A stretch of 41,836 nt of DNA from Pseudomonadota bacterium (GCA_039193195.1 JBCCWS010000052.1:1-41836); one strand, 5' to 3'. Counted from the stretch's first letter, positions 1-8,434 are shown. Notes: generated by a model not told the origin, from the letters alone. A program made the numbers and translations.

Positions 1-99
1 CCGCGCTCTTCTCGCCAGCGCTGCAGGGCCGCTCTGTTGACTCGCCTGACGTCTCAGTTCGGCCCGCTCTTCGTCGGTCAAATGGATAGGAGTACTCAT
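1..99 (-). CDS. IS630-family transposase, N-terminal fragment (runs off the left edge)
   Basis: Only the first 33 codons are in the window, reading leftwards from an ATG at 99. The peptide starts MSTPIHLTDEERAELRRQAS and continues to ALARRAR. This resembles the helix-turn-helix start of IS630-type transposases, where an LT-x-EER-x-EL stretch is followed by a short helix ending in RRAR. IS630 elements move by a DDE cut-and-paste mechanism; the catalytic part lies outside the window. The terminal inverted repeat should fall between 100 and about 230, but the other end is not visible for comparison, so no boundary can be set. A chromosomal helix-turn-helix protein is the main alternative. Confidence 0.6.
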   Translation of the reverse strand, partial: MSTPIHLTDEERAELRRQASQQSGPAALARRAR

Positions 100-195
100 A
101 GCTGGAATTGTACTCCGAATCTAGCTGTTACACTCCACTAGAAGGGCGAGGCCACAACGGCAAAGGGCTTGCGCACCACCCGATGCGCAGCCCTC

Positions 196-215
196 GGCCG
201 CCGAGTGAGGCGGCC
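196..215 (-). terminator. GC-rich hairpin downstream of the PEP-CTERM gene
   Basis: GGCCGCC at 196-202 pairs perfectly with GGCGGCC at 209-215 across a 6-base loop. The hairpin begins about 20 bp past the stop codon of the gene ending at 235. No T-run follows on the minus strand, so it is at best a weak intrinsic terminator or an RNA 3'-end stabiliser. Confidence 0.35.
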
Positions 216-234
216 CTACGATCGTTGTAACTGC

Positions 235-930
235 TTAAGAGCGGCGGCGGCGCGCGAAGCCTAACATTAGGAAGCCGGCGCCCATCAGCACGAGCATAGA
301 GGGCTCATCAACAGTGGTGTGACCACCGTTGATATCCAGCCAGGTCTGGGCGCTGAAGCTCCACTCGTTGAGGCTACCATCGCCGTTGTAGCCGGCGTTA
401 AGGCCGAACACTGGGTGGAACCAAATGCCGATGTTCGCACCGAAGCGAGCGCCCTCCCAGCCGTCACCGTCGTTGGGCACTGGGAAGCTGTTGATCGGGC
501 CGGCATTGATGGAGAAGCCCTTGCTGGTCCCAGTGTTGATGATGCCGCCCGAGTAGTCGCCGAGGAACACCGCTGGGTTGCGCCAGCTGTCTGAGTCGTT
601 CAGACCATTGTAGGCGTAGACGGCCATGCGATCGTTCACGAAGTCCATGTAGAAGATAGCCAGCTCGTTGACGTCGGCCCGCTTGGGGTTCGGGCCGTCG
701 CTGAGGACGAGCCACGCGCCGTCCATGCTGGCGCCGCCGCGCGTTGCATCATCCACCACCCACGTCAGGCGCTCGGAAGCGTCGTTGTAGCTGGAGCTGA
801 TATTGCTGAAAGAACCGCCGTTACCAAACGTACCGCCGTCGTTGTCGTAGTTGAAGATCGTTGCGGAGGCACTTCCGGCTGCGAGCAAGCCAGCCGCGCT
901 GAGGGCGGCGGCGCAGAGCATCATGCGCAT
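235..930 (-). CDS. PEP-CTERM-like exported protein with a variant (DEP) sorting signal
   Basis: This 231-residue protein has a Sec signal peptide (MRMMLCAAALSAAGLLAAGSASA) and a central region rich in Gly, Asn, Asp and aromatic residues that I do not recognise. The C-terminus has a sorting-signal layout: V-D-E-P-S, a hydrophobic helix, then FARRRRS. Canonical PEP-CTERM tails begin VPEP; here the first Pro is Asp. In known systems exosortase recognises this tail and the protein is delivered to the surface or to extracellular polymer; no exosortase gene is in the window. I chose the ATG at 930, not the upstream one at 969, because AAGGA lies 8 bases before it, the signal peptide then starts correctly, and the predicted sigma-54 transcript starts near 969. 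Confidence 0.75.
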   Translation of the reverse strand: MRMMLCAAALSAAGLLAAGSASATIFNYDNDGGTFGNGGSFSNISSSYNDASERLTWVVDDATRGGASMDGAWLVLSDGPNPKRADVNELAIFYMDFVNDRMAVYAYNGLNDSDSWRNPAVFLGDYSGGIINTGTSKGFSINAGPINSFPVPNDGDGWEGARFGANIGIWFHPVFGLNAGYNGDGSLNEWSFSAQTWLDINGGHTTVDEPSMLVLMGAGFLMLGFARRRRS

Positions 931-980
931 AGGAGACGTCCTTGTGTCTTTGTTGTGATCGGGGAGCACAACTCACTTTT

Positions 981-994
981 GCAAAATGCGTGCC
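981..994 (-). promoter_or_regulatory. Sigma-54 (RpoN) -24/-12 promoter for the PEP-CTERM-like gene
   Basis: On the minus strand this reads GGCACGCATTTTGC, followed by A. The sigma-54 consensus is TGGCACG-N4-TTGC(A/T). Every consensus position matches except the leading T, which is G here, and the GG-N10-GC spacing is exact. The predicted start of transcription is near 969, which leaves a leader of about 39 nt before the ATG at 930. Two short perfect palindromes flank or overlap the site: TTTTGCAAAA at 977-986 and AATTCATGAATT at 997-1008. PEP-CTERM genes in several proteobacteria are known to be under RpoN and the PrsK/PrsR two-component system. Confidence 0.7.
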
Positions 995-1079
995 CCAATT
1001 CATGAATTCTACGTTATCAGCGACTTATACGCGACGCAGCTGGTCCGCACCGCAGCAGACAGCGGCTTTCGGATCCCCC

Positions 1080-1098
1080 GTGTCAACTTATTCGACAC
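1080..1098. promoter_or_regulatory. Inverted repeat, candidate enhancer (UAS) for the sigma-54 promoter
   Basis: GTGTC at 1080-1084 and GACAC at 1094-1098 form an inverted repeat with a 9-base spacer. It lies about 110-130 bp upstream of the predicted start near 969, which is where bacterial enhancer-binding proteins usually bind. It overlaps the stop codon of the upstream GGDEF gene. The arms are only 5 bp, so chance is a real alternative. Confidence 0.25.
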
Positions 1099-3259
1099 CG
1101 CCACCGGTGGAGCTGATGGTCTGCAGCGCCCCGCTTCGCAACGCCGGCTCCACCCATTGTGCGATCGGCTTCGTAAGGGCGAGTCGGGGCGTGGCCAGGG
1201 TGTAGCCAGCCCAGCCGTCGCGGTGGGTCCGCTTCACCTGGTAGAGCGCGCTATCGGCGAGTGTCACCACCTCCTGCCAGCTCACGGCCGTGGGCTGACT
1301 CGGTAGCAGAGGGTAAGCGGCGAAGCCGATGGAGCAGGTGCAGTGCAAGGTTCGTCCCCCAGCGGCGGGAATCTCGCAGCGGGCGATCGCGGCGCGCACG
1401 CGCTCCGCAATCACCGGCGCTTCCCAACGCCCAACGAAGCGAACGACCACCAAAAACTCCTCTCCCCCCCAACGCACCACGTAGTCGCTGGTTCTGAACT
1501 CCCGCTCCAGCAGACGGCTGACCTCGACCAGCACCGCATCGCCTGCGTCGTGCCCCTCCCGATCGTTGATCGCCTTGAAGTGATCGAGATCGATGAGAAA
1601 GAAGATAAGGTCGTTCTCATTGGGCCGCGCTGATGGATTGTCCCGGCCGCTCGCAGCAAGCGCCGTGTCGGTCGCCAGATGGTGCTCCAGGAATCGGCGA
1701 TTGGACAGGCCTGTCAACGGATCCGTAAGGCTCGCATGATTGACTGCTGCGTACGCGCGTTCCAGTTCGTCGTGACTCTCGCGCACCTTGCGGGTCTTCT
1801 CTTCCACCTCTAGCGCTAGTCGGCGGTTCTGCCCTTTCGCAACGATGCGTCCATAGACAAGGAAACACAGTAGGAAGCACCCAAGCAGGGCTGCAAGCCC
1901 CACGCTGCGCAGGGTTGTCTCGCGCTGCAGGGCAAGATCGGTCAGCGCCTGCTCCTTCTCCGAGAGCTCCAGGGCGATCGACTGGCGCTCGAACTCCGCC
2001 TCGCTCTGCATCACCGCGATGACCGACGTGCGCCTGCGGTCGAACAACGCCTCTTTAGTCCGCATGTAGCTACGCAGTGCGGCGAGCGCTGCCGCCGGTT
2101 GGCCCGCCGCCTCGTAGAGGCGCGAGAGCTCCTCGTAAACCATCAGCACCTGGCGCTTCGTGTCGTGGGCCTTCGCTGTGGCCAACGCTTCCTGGGCGTA
2201 GCGGACCGCTTCCCCATGGCGCTGACCCGCGCTCTCGAGTCTTGCCATGTCGAGGAGCGCACGCACGCTGAGAACCGACCAGCCGCGGGCCGTCGCCTGC
2301 TCCAGCACGCGCTCCAAGACAGGCATGGCGGCATCGAAGTTCCCCTGCTTGACATCGAAGTGGGCCAAGGCGCCCAGGGCCCAATCCACGTCTCGCGGGC
2401 TGCCGATACGAGCGAACATATCCCGTGCATCTTCCACGTGGGCCCGAGCCGTCTCGTAGTTGCCGAGGGCGCCGTAGGTCGTTCCCACCTGCATGTGACT
2501 GCGCGCGATGTTCTGCGCATCGCCCGTCGCCACATCCAACCTGAGCGCGTCTTGGAAGTACGCCAGGGCCTGCGTGAACTCCTTCAGCTGACGGTGCACG
2601 TGACCGATGGCGTAAAGCCCATCGGCAATGCCGGTCTCGTTTCCGGTCTTTCGCGATAGCGTCAACGAACGGCTGTGCCACTCGAGGGAGCGATCGAGCT
2701 CGCCCAAGTGATCGTAGACCACACCCAAAGAGTTGAATACGTCGATGAGCCCGGGATCGTACTCCAGCTGCCCAAAGGTCTCTTGCGCCTCGCGCAGTCG
2801 GGAGAGCGCGATCGCGTACTCGCCGCGGTAGCGATGTACTTGCGCTATCCCATGCTGCGTGTAGCCAAGCGCTACGGAGGCCTCCAGAGGTGCAAGGTGA
2901 CTGAGTGCCTGGGTGAAAGCCGCCTCGGCTTCATCGTAGCGATTGAATCGCCTGAGCACCTCGGCGCGCCTTCGTAGGGCATTGCCCTGTAGCGTTGGGT
3001 CACCGGCTTGTACGGCTAGGGCTACGGCCTGGTTCGATAGCGCCAGCGCGCGCTCCGTGTCGCCCACGCTAATCGCAGCCTGAGCCTGGTCTACGAGTTC
3101 GGTGACGCCCGGCTGAGCCGGCGCCGGAGGGGCCCACAGGAACAAGAACATGGACCCGAGCGATACGCAAAGCGCTACTGAGCGGCCAGCAGTGCGCCCT
3201 GGTGGCGAGCACTTGGGGGTCAAAGCGAGGGTGCGCGATTCGTTCGAAACCGGGTCCAT
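1088..3259 (-). CDS. TPR-repeat diguanylate cyclase (GGDEF) with intact inhibitory site
   Basis: This 723-residue protein should make cyclic di-GMP from two GTP. It has an N-terminal signal sequence or anchor ending near APAQ (about residue 49), a long array of tetratricopeptide repeats (about 50-400), a helical or coiled stretch, one membrane helix at about 451-471 (LAALLGCFLLCFLVYG), and a C-terminal GGDEF domain. The catalytic signature is GGEEF at 598-602, an active variant. RTSD at 589-592 sits exactly five residues upstream and matches the RxxD product-inhibition site. The predicted topology puts the TPRs in the periplasm and the cyclase in the cytoplasm, so the TPRs would be the sensor. 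The start has no clear ribosome site and is less certain than the domains. Confidence 0.9.
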   Translation of the reverse strand: MDPVSNESRTLALTPKCSPPGRTAGRSVALCVSLGSMFLFLWAPPAPAQPGVTELVDQAQAAISVGDTERALALSNQAVALAVQAGDPTLQGNALRRRAEVLRRFNRYDEAEAAFTQALSHLAPLEASVALGYTQHGIAQVHRYRGEYAIALSRLREAQETFGQLEYDPGLIDVFNSLGVVYDHLGELDRSLEWHSRSLTLSRKTGNETGIADGLYAIGHVHRQLKEFTQALAYFQDALRLDVATGDAQNIARSHMQVGTTYGALGNYETARAHVEDARDMFARIGSPRDVDWALGALAHFDVKQGNFDAAMPVLERVLEQATARGWSVLSVRALLDMARLESAGQRHGEAVRYAQEALATAKAHDTKRQVLMVYEELSRLYEAAGQPAAALAALRSYMRTKEALFDRRRTSVIAVMQSEAEFERQSIALELSEKEQALTDLALQRETTLRSVGLAALLGCFLLCFLVYGRIVAKGQNRRLALEVEEKTRKVRESHDELERAYAAVNHASLTDPLTGLSNRRFLEHHLATDTALAASGRDNPSARPNENDLIFFLIDLDHFKAINDREGHDAGDAVLVEVSRLLEREFRTSDYVVRWGGEEFLVVVRFVGRWEAPVIAERVRAAIARCEIPAAGGRTLHCTCSIGFAAYPLLPSQPTAVSWQEVVTLADSALYQVKRTHRDGWAGYTLATPRLALTKPIAQWVEPALRSGALQTISSTGGGVE

Positions 3260-3345
3260 GCCGGACTTTTACCATAAGCGCGCTAGAAGTTGGCCCATGA
3301 TTTTCGAGTCAGCGCCCCTTCGAAGCGAACCGTGCTGGGCTCGGC

Positions 3346-4798
3346 CTATGCCTTCGGAGCGTGCGCCATCACGTTGTGCCGGTAGCGGTCCTCGCCGCTC
3401 ACGAGCACGCACCCAAAGCGGTCAAGCGCGTAGCCCTGCCCATCCACATCCTGCCCCTCGTACACCCGCACCTCCGTGCTCGTGTAGCGCGCGGCCAGCC
3501 CGAGGCGTCGCCACGGCGAAGGATTGTGACTAGAGCCGTGCAGCGTCTGACAGTCGAAGACCATGAACTGACCCGGCTCCAGCACCATCGGCACGGCCTG
3601 TTCCTGGGCGATGGCGTACTGCACCTCGAACCCTCGATGGAACAGTCCTTGGCCTCGCCTCGCGTCGCTCGTACTCGAGCTCTCCCTTGTGCGAGCCGGG
3701 CACCACCCAGACACAGCCGTTGTCCACCTGCGCCGAATCGATAGCGAGCCAGGCAGACACGGTCTTCGCGGGATCTAGGGCGGGGATCATCTTGCCACCG
3801 GGGAAGGAGCCGTCTTGGTGCCACGCAAGGGCGCTCGCTCCTGCCTCCTTGCGCATGAACTGGGAACGCCACAGCAAGAGGTCCGGGCCCAGCAACGCTC
3901 GCATCACCGCGACCATCGACGGATGGGTGCAGAGCGCGTGCACCTCCGGGTAAACCAGGTGCCAATCGCGCGCCTCCGCGCCGCCACGAGGTGATCCCGA
4001 AGCGTAGATGGGTGAGGCCGTATGCAAGAACCCAGTGCGATCGATCCAGCGACGGATACGAGCCGCCTCCGCTGGTGAACACAGGGTGATCGGGCCAACG
4101 CAGCCATTGTCCTCAAAGAACCTGACCTGCTGCGCCGTGAGACCGAACTGATCCAGCTCCCCAGGCGTCGGTGGTGGGGGTGGATCGTCTGGTGTGGGCA
4201 GCGCTGCGGTGCGTTTCGCCCAGCCCTGCGCGAGACGCTCTCGTGCTTGTGCTAGCTGCTGGGTCTGCTCTCGGTAGGCAGCCTCGAGGGCGAGGAATCC
4301 GAGCTCGATGGTCTCGATGGCTTCGGCAAGCCGTTCAGAGCCCATGCTCCCCAGGCGCTCTGCAAGGGTGAGGATACCGGCGTATGCAGCTTCCACCAGA
4401 TCATCATCCAGCGCTTCACCCGGCGCCGCAGGTTCGCTGCGCAGGACCACCGCACCATCGCCCGCCACTCTCGCTGGGGCGGCTCGCGCTGACAACATGT
4501 CGAGGGCGCACCGCACCTCATCGAGATCGGCGCTGGTGCGATCCAGAGCGAGGTGCATGGCCCGATACGTCTCTCGGATCTGCGGTACCAAGTGTCGAAT
4601 GAAGCGTTGAGCACCCGGGCGCAGGCGCTCGCTCATTCGGTCGATGAAGTCCAACATCGAACGCGCCGCCGTGTAGTCGGGTTGAACAGTCGGCGCCGAC
4701 GGTGGTGCTTCGGTGGCACTCGGCAGCAAGCCGGGGATATCCGCGGCGGTCGGGGAACGGAAGGCGGGCCGGGACTCAGCGGCGTTCGGAGACGACAC
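3346..4798 (-). pseudogene. PhyH-like Fe(II)/2-oxoglutarate dioxygenase, broken by one frameshift
   Basis: Two overlapping frames together give one phytanoyl-CoA-dioxygenase-like protein of about 480 residues. It starts at GTG 4798, with AAGGAG 8 bases upstream. Residues 1-200 form a helical N-terminal region I do not recognise, ending in a Pro-rich linker. The oxygenase core follows, with the Fe ligands H327-Q-D329 in WHQDGSF. After GSHKGELEYE the reading must skip one base (about 3645-3665) to continue into GLFHRGFEVQYA. That segment carries the distal Fe-ligand His (LHGSSHNPS, His codon 3538-3540) and the Arg for 2-oxoglutarate (WRRLGLAARY), and ends at 3346. As written, the upstream frame stops at 3530 without the third ligand. 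The cause may be a recent mutation or a sequencing error. The next gene upstream, 52 bp away, is another oxygenase of the same superfamily. Confidence 0.8.
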
Positions 4799-4850
4799 GG
4801 TGGGAGCTCCTTGACTTAGGCACTTGATTGAGCCGAATGGCTGGACGTAG

Positions 4851-5828
4851 TCACCAGTGCACCCGAGATGCCATGCGCACCATTACGGCGCGCTGCTCGT
4901 CATCGAAGCGGCGACGGCCATGCAACATACGCGTGTTGTCCACGATCACCAGATCGCCGCTCTCCCAGGGCACCTCGACCGTGAGGGCGGCGCTCACCTC
5001 ATCCACCTCCGCCATCACAGATGCGGGGATCTCACGATCGTCTTCGAAGCGCACGTAGTTGATCTTTCGCCTCAGCGCGTGCTCCTGCCAGTAGCCGATC
5101 TGCACGCTGTTGCAGAACGCAGGCTGACGTTGCCAGCGAGTGAGCGGCACCGCGCTCGTGACGAACTCAGTGCGGATCGAGCCATCGGCAGTCGCCCGCA
5201 GGGTCATGTCGTTTCGCGCGCAGTACTCGCGTACCTGGTCGAGATCCTGGGTACGGTAGAGCAAGGGCCACTCGTGAGCGCCGTAGTGACGGATGTACTT
5301 CACGCGCGTGGTGTCAAACAATGCACGGGTTCGGTCGCTTAAGCCCTTGTATACGCTCAGACCGTCCGCGATCGTCGTCTGACCGCCGCTAGCGGCTGGG
5401 CGTTGGCAAAAGAAGAACATTGCGTGAGGCGAGGATTTCACGTAGGCCCGATCCGCGTGCAGCGGCAGTGGGAAGGTGCGCTGGCGCCCCTCACCGTAGC
5501 GGTAGGCCACGTTCTGGATGGTCCCGTCGGTCGCCCCGTTGACGGTCTCGCGTAGGGAACCGCTGCCGAGGTTATCTGCAAACTCGCAGCGGAATCGATC
5601 GGACAGGCGCTCGAAGGCCGGCACGTCGAGGGAGAAGCCCTGCAGCATCACGGCCCCGCGTCGCTTGATCTCTTCGATAATGGCCTCGACATCCAACTGT
5701 TCTACCGCAGGGGGAGCACCTTGGGGGCGCAGTAGGAAGCCACTTACGGCGGAGAGGGGGGCTTTGGTGACGATCCCGACGGGGCGCTTCCCCGGGGCGT
5801 CGCTTCCTTCGGCGATGAGCGTTGACAT
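4851..5828 (-). CDS. TauD/SyrP-like Fe(II)/2-oxoglutarate-dependent dioxygenase
   Basis: This 325-residue protein has the clavaminate-synthase/TauD fold signature: H124-A-D126 in LHADRAYV, the following FFFCQRPAASGGQT strand and turn typical of SyrP-like hydroxylases, and a distal H303 in NTRMLHGRRRF. The 2-oxoglutarate Arg is in AVMVRMASR near the C-terminus. Members hydroxylate or desaturate small substrates such as taurine, amino acids and carnitine precursors; the substrate cannot be read from sequence. The ATG at 5828 has AAGG 8 bases upstream. A perfect 7-bp hairpin (5845-5851 with 5858-5864) lies just before it. It is followed 52 bp later by the PhyH-like gene, so the two are probably co-transcribed. 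Confidence 0.85.
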   Translation of the reverse strand: MSTLIAEGSDAPGKRPVGIVTKAPLSAVSGFLLRPQGAPPAVEQLDVEAIIEEIKRRGAVMLQGFSLDVPAFERLSDRFRCEFADNLGSGSLRETVNGATDGTIQNVAYRYGEGRQRTFPLPLHADRAYVKSSPHAMFFFCQRPAASGGQTTIADGLSVYKGLSDRTRALFDTTRVKYIRHYGAHEWPLLYRTQDLDQVREYCARNDMTLRATADGSIRTEFVTSAVPLTRWQRQPAFCNSVQIGYWQEHALRRKINYVRFEDDREIPASVMAEVDEVSAALTVEVPWESGDLVIVDNTRMLHGRRRFDDEQRAVMVRMASRVHW

Positions 5829-6133
5829 AGCGGTGCCTTGGGTCGCCGTCGGCCAGGCGACGGCTTATCGTTTGCGTTGTAGCGCTGATGGTAGGAACCG
5901 CTTCCTCGCCTCGCTATACGTAGAAGCCTCAAGCGCAAGTCGCCCATCGGGCTTGTGCCCATGCCATTGCACCCGATGCCACGTCCGCAACTCGTCGCAG
6001 CCGCAAGCAAAGGAGGCGTTTCCGGTGACCGCGAGGGGACGACTCCTTCTGCGGCTAACCGCAATGTGCGCCGATCGCTACCTGAATCAGGCTGCGACTG
6101 CCGAGCGCTTCTGCAAGGTGATCGAAGGACAGC
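5829..6133. other. 305-bp gap between the FAD oxidase and TauD-like genes
   Basis: No conserved gene is visible. It holds the 7-bp stem hairpin at 5845-5864 in the leader of the TauD-like gene. It also holds a marginal plus-strand ORF, GTG 6025 to stop 6174 (49 codons), with GGAGG 8 bases upstream of the GTG. This ORF overlaps the 3' end of the convergent FAD oxidase gene and its product is not recognisable. Confidence 0.4.
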
Positions 6134-7960
6134 TCAGACCAGCAACTCGCCCACCGCCCGATGGGCCTCGGTGATCGCCGTGTTCGTATCGGAACTCGCC
6201 CCCGCATCTGAGTTGGCGATGGCGATGCGCCCAAATGGCCTGCGCCCGATCGCCCACGGTGTGGAAGCCGGGTCCGACCACTCGGGCTCCCACAGGTAGA
6301 TCGGGTTGTAGGCGTAGCCGTGAGGCCAGCGATTGACTGTGATCGCCTCGATATCGCGCTCGGCGTCGAAACCACCTGCCCTGAGCGCCGCGTCCATTTG
6401 ATCGCGCACGTGGTACTCGAAGGTATCGAAGGACGTGGCCAGCAGCTGCCGGCGCCCGGCGCGCCACTGCTCGGGCCCGTCGATGTCATCGAAATAGGGC
6501 ACATTGCAGAGGTGGACGATCATCGGTTGATCGGGCCGCTTATCGAAGGCGTAGTCACCCATGCTGACGGGATAGTCTAGCTCGATCTGCTTATAGAAAT
6601 CGTTGGTGAAGTAGACGTAGGAGATGCCCTGCTCAACGAAGGATTTCCAGTTGCTGATAAGTACCTTCGTGTAGGTAAGAGGCACCTTGACGTTGTAAGC
6701 CAGCCCTTCCTTCTGAGCCTTCGGCAGCTCCGGGCAGAGATAGGGAATAGCGGCGTTGTAGCAGGCCATGATGCACTTGCCGGCGCGAACGGTGCGCGAC
6801 TTACCGTGGCGGACGTAAGTGACGTCCACGCACTTCTCATCGGCCGTGTGCCGAGCGTTAATCACCGTGCTCTCCAGGCGCAGACGCAGATCCGCATCGG
6901 CACGGTCCAAAGCCTCGTAGTCCACCACGGCGGTCACGACGTCTTCCATCGTAACCCCGGGCACGACCTCAGGCAGCAGCGCACGCACCAACAACCTCGC
7001 CACCGAAGCGTTGCCATCGGGGAAGTGGAAGATGTACGGCTCGTCTCCGCGGTGCCCCACGCGTGGCATCGTGTGCGCGAGGCCTGGCAGTCCACCGCCG
7101 TCGCCGTACTCGCTGACTAGGAGCGCTGGCACGTCCTTCGATCCCAATCCGTAGAAGCTGCGGAACCACTGTCGGTAGATGCCGAGAACCTGCGCATCCA
7201 CCTTGGCGTAATCGCGCAGGAAATCGAGGTAGCTGGTTTTCGCGAGCAGGGCGTACTTCTGCTGGTAGGAGAGCCCAGGTAGGTAGTCCCGCTTCTCCGT
7301 AAAGATGCGTACCAGGTCGGCGCGCGCCTGCGCGCTCATCGGCGTATCGCCAGCGAAGGCCTCCCATGATCGCGAACCGTAGCCCGTGACTAGCTTACGC
7401 TCGCCATAGGTGGCCGCATCGAACATGATCGAGTGGCCCAGCCCCATCGACGCGTACAGATCCTGATGGAAGTACTTGTAGAAGCGCTGCAGATCAATGC
7501 CTATGTCCTCGAGCAGCTGGCGCGCGATCGCCGTGTAGGACGAGGGCGTATCGATGGCCTCCGTACCGCCGTAGCCAATGCGCGTGCGGCCCTGAATGCG
7601 AAACTCGTTGCGCTTGGCGTGGCCGCCGAAATCATCGTGGTTATCCAGCAGCAGGATGCGTGCCTGGGGCTGCGCTTGGCGGTAGAAGTAGGCGGCCGAC
7701 AGCCCGCTGATACCGGCACCGACGATCACGAGATCGTAATGCTCACTCGGCGCCTCAGCGGGCCAACGCTTGCCCGCAACGCGTGCGTGCATCGTCTCCC
7801 AGGCACCGTCGTGGGTGCCGCGCAGACCTGTTCGCGCGGGCGGATACGCAGCCGTCGACGCTGCCGCACCGAACACCTCGCTCCACGGCGTGAGCAGGCT
7901 CGCCCCCAAGGCGACTTGCGTACCGTTTAAGAAGTCTCTGCGTGTGATCTGCTTGCTCAT
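6134..7960 (-). CDS. Tat-exported FAD-dependent oxidoreductase, spermidine-dehydrogenase-like
   Basis: From the ATG at 7960 the protein is 608 residues. It opens with a twin-arginine signal (MSKQITRRDFLNG, then a hydrophobic run), so it should be exported folded with its cofactor. The flavin-binding Rossmann motif is YDLVIVGAGISGLSAAYFY, with GAGISG at 81-86 and the ribose-binding acidic residue in LLLDNHDDFGGHAKRNEF. That DNHDDFGGHAKRNEF stretch resembles bacterial spermidine dehydrogenases (SpdH), periplasmic or membrane-associated flavoenzymes that oxidise polyamines. Substrate is inferred from this resemblance only. The longer reading from 8074 is rejected because it puts about 38 non-signal residues before the RR motif. 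A GGGGGAG stretch sits 2 bases upstream of the chosen ATG. It may share a pathway with the two oxygenases downstream, across a 305-bp gap. Confidence 0.75.
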   Translation of the reverse strand: MSKQITRRDFLNGTQVALGASLLTPWSEVFGAAASTAAYPPARTGLRGTHDGAWETMHARVAGKRWPAEAPSEHYDLVIVGAGISGLSAAYFYRQAQPQARILLLDNHDDFGGHAKRNEFRIQGRTRIGYGGTEAIDTPSSYTAIARQLLEDIGIDLQRFYKYFHQDLYASMGLGHSIMFDAATYGERKLVTGYGSRSWEAFAGDTPMSAQARADLVRIFTEKRDYLPGLSYQQKYALLAKTSYLDFLRDYAKVDAQVLGIYRQWFRSFYGLGSKDVPALLVSEYGDGGGLPGLAHTMPRVGHRGDEPYIFHFPDGNASVARLLVRALLPEVVPGVTMEDVVTAVVDYEALDRADADLRLRLESTVINARHTADEKCVDVTYVRHGKSRTVRAGKCIMACYNAAIPYLCPELPKAQKEGLAYNVKVPLTYTKVLISNWKSFVEQGISYVYFTNDFYKQIELDYPVSMGDYAFDKRPDQPMIVHLCNVPYFDDIDGPEQWRAGRRQLLATSFDTFEYHVRDQMDAALRAGGFDAERDIEAITVNRWPHGYAYNPIYLWEPEWSDPASTPWAIGRRPFGRIAIANSDAGASSDTNTAITEAHRAVGELLV

Positions 7961-8092
7961 GGCTCCCCCGGCTCGCCGGCGCGAACGATTGTCGCACGAG
8001 AAGGCACACCAGGCGTTCGCCCCTCGAAAGGGGAACCCTGTTGCTTTAGGAAGTGAACTATCCTTGAGGCTCACACGGTTCAGGAGGTTCCC

Positions 8093-8434
8093 ATGCGCTA
8101 CCGTACATCGACGTCCGCTATCGCGACTGCGGCCATCGCACTACTGGCCGGCGTCGGCACGTCTGCGCTGGGCGGAGTGTTCGGCGATCCACCGGACGTC
8201 ATCGTGTGTTCCGTTGACGATCCAACGCAGGTGCTGCCCTGGGACCAGCTTGTCTTCTACGTGAGCGCCCGCATCGAAGATGGCGCCACCTTGTACAAGT
8301 CTCTGACCTCCAACCCCGTCTTGGTTACCGTCGGCCTAGACGGCTCAGTGCAGGCTCCCAACTTGGAGGACTGCGATGGCAAGACGGTCGCTGCATTGCG
8401 GCGAGCCGGAAGGGCCCGTGACTACGGCGGCTGA
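8093..8434 (+). CDS. Small exported protein of unknown function
   Basis: This 113-residue protein starts at an ATG preceded by a strong AGGAGG five bases upstream. It has a clear Sec signal peptide (MRYRTSTSAIATAAIALLAG, cleavage probably after SALG). The mature part is acidic and has two Cys, one in VIVCSVDDP and one in LEDCDGKTV. I do not recognise a family. It is a single-gene plus-strand unit, divergent from the FAD oxidase gene with 132 bp between starts, so the two promoters share that space. Confidence 0.65.
   Translation: MRYRTSTSAIATAAIALLAGVGTSALGGVFGDPPDVIVCSVDDPTQVLPWDQLVFYVSARIEDGATLYKSLTSNPVLVTVGLDGSVQAPNLEDCDGKTVAALRRAGRARDYGG

Noticed and set aside
235-969. Start of the PEP-CTERM-like protein at ATG 969
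   Set aside because: It adds 13 polar residues before the signal peptide and coincides with the predicted transcription start; ATG 930 has AAGGA at the right distance.
6025-6174. Plus-strand 49-codon ORF with GTG start and a good GGAGG eight bases upstream
   Set aside because: It overlaps the 3' end of the convergent FAD oxidase gene, the product is not recognisable and codon use is not distinctive; mentioned only within the gap entry.
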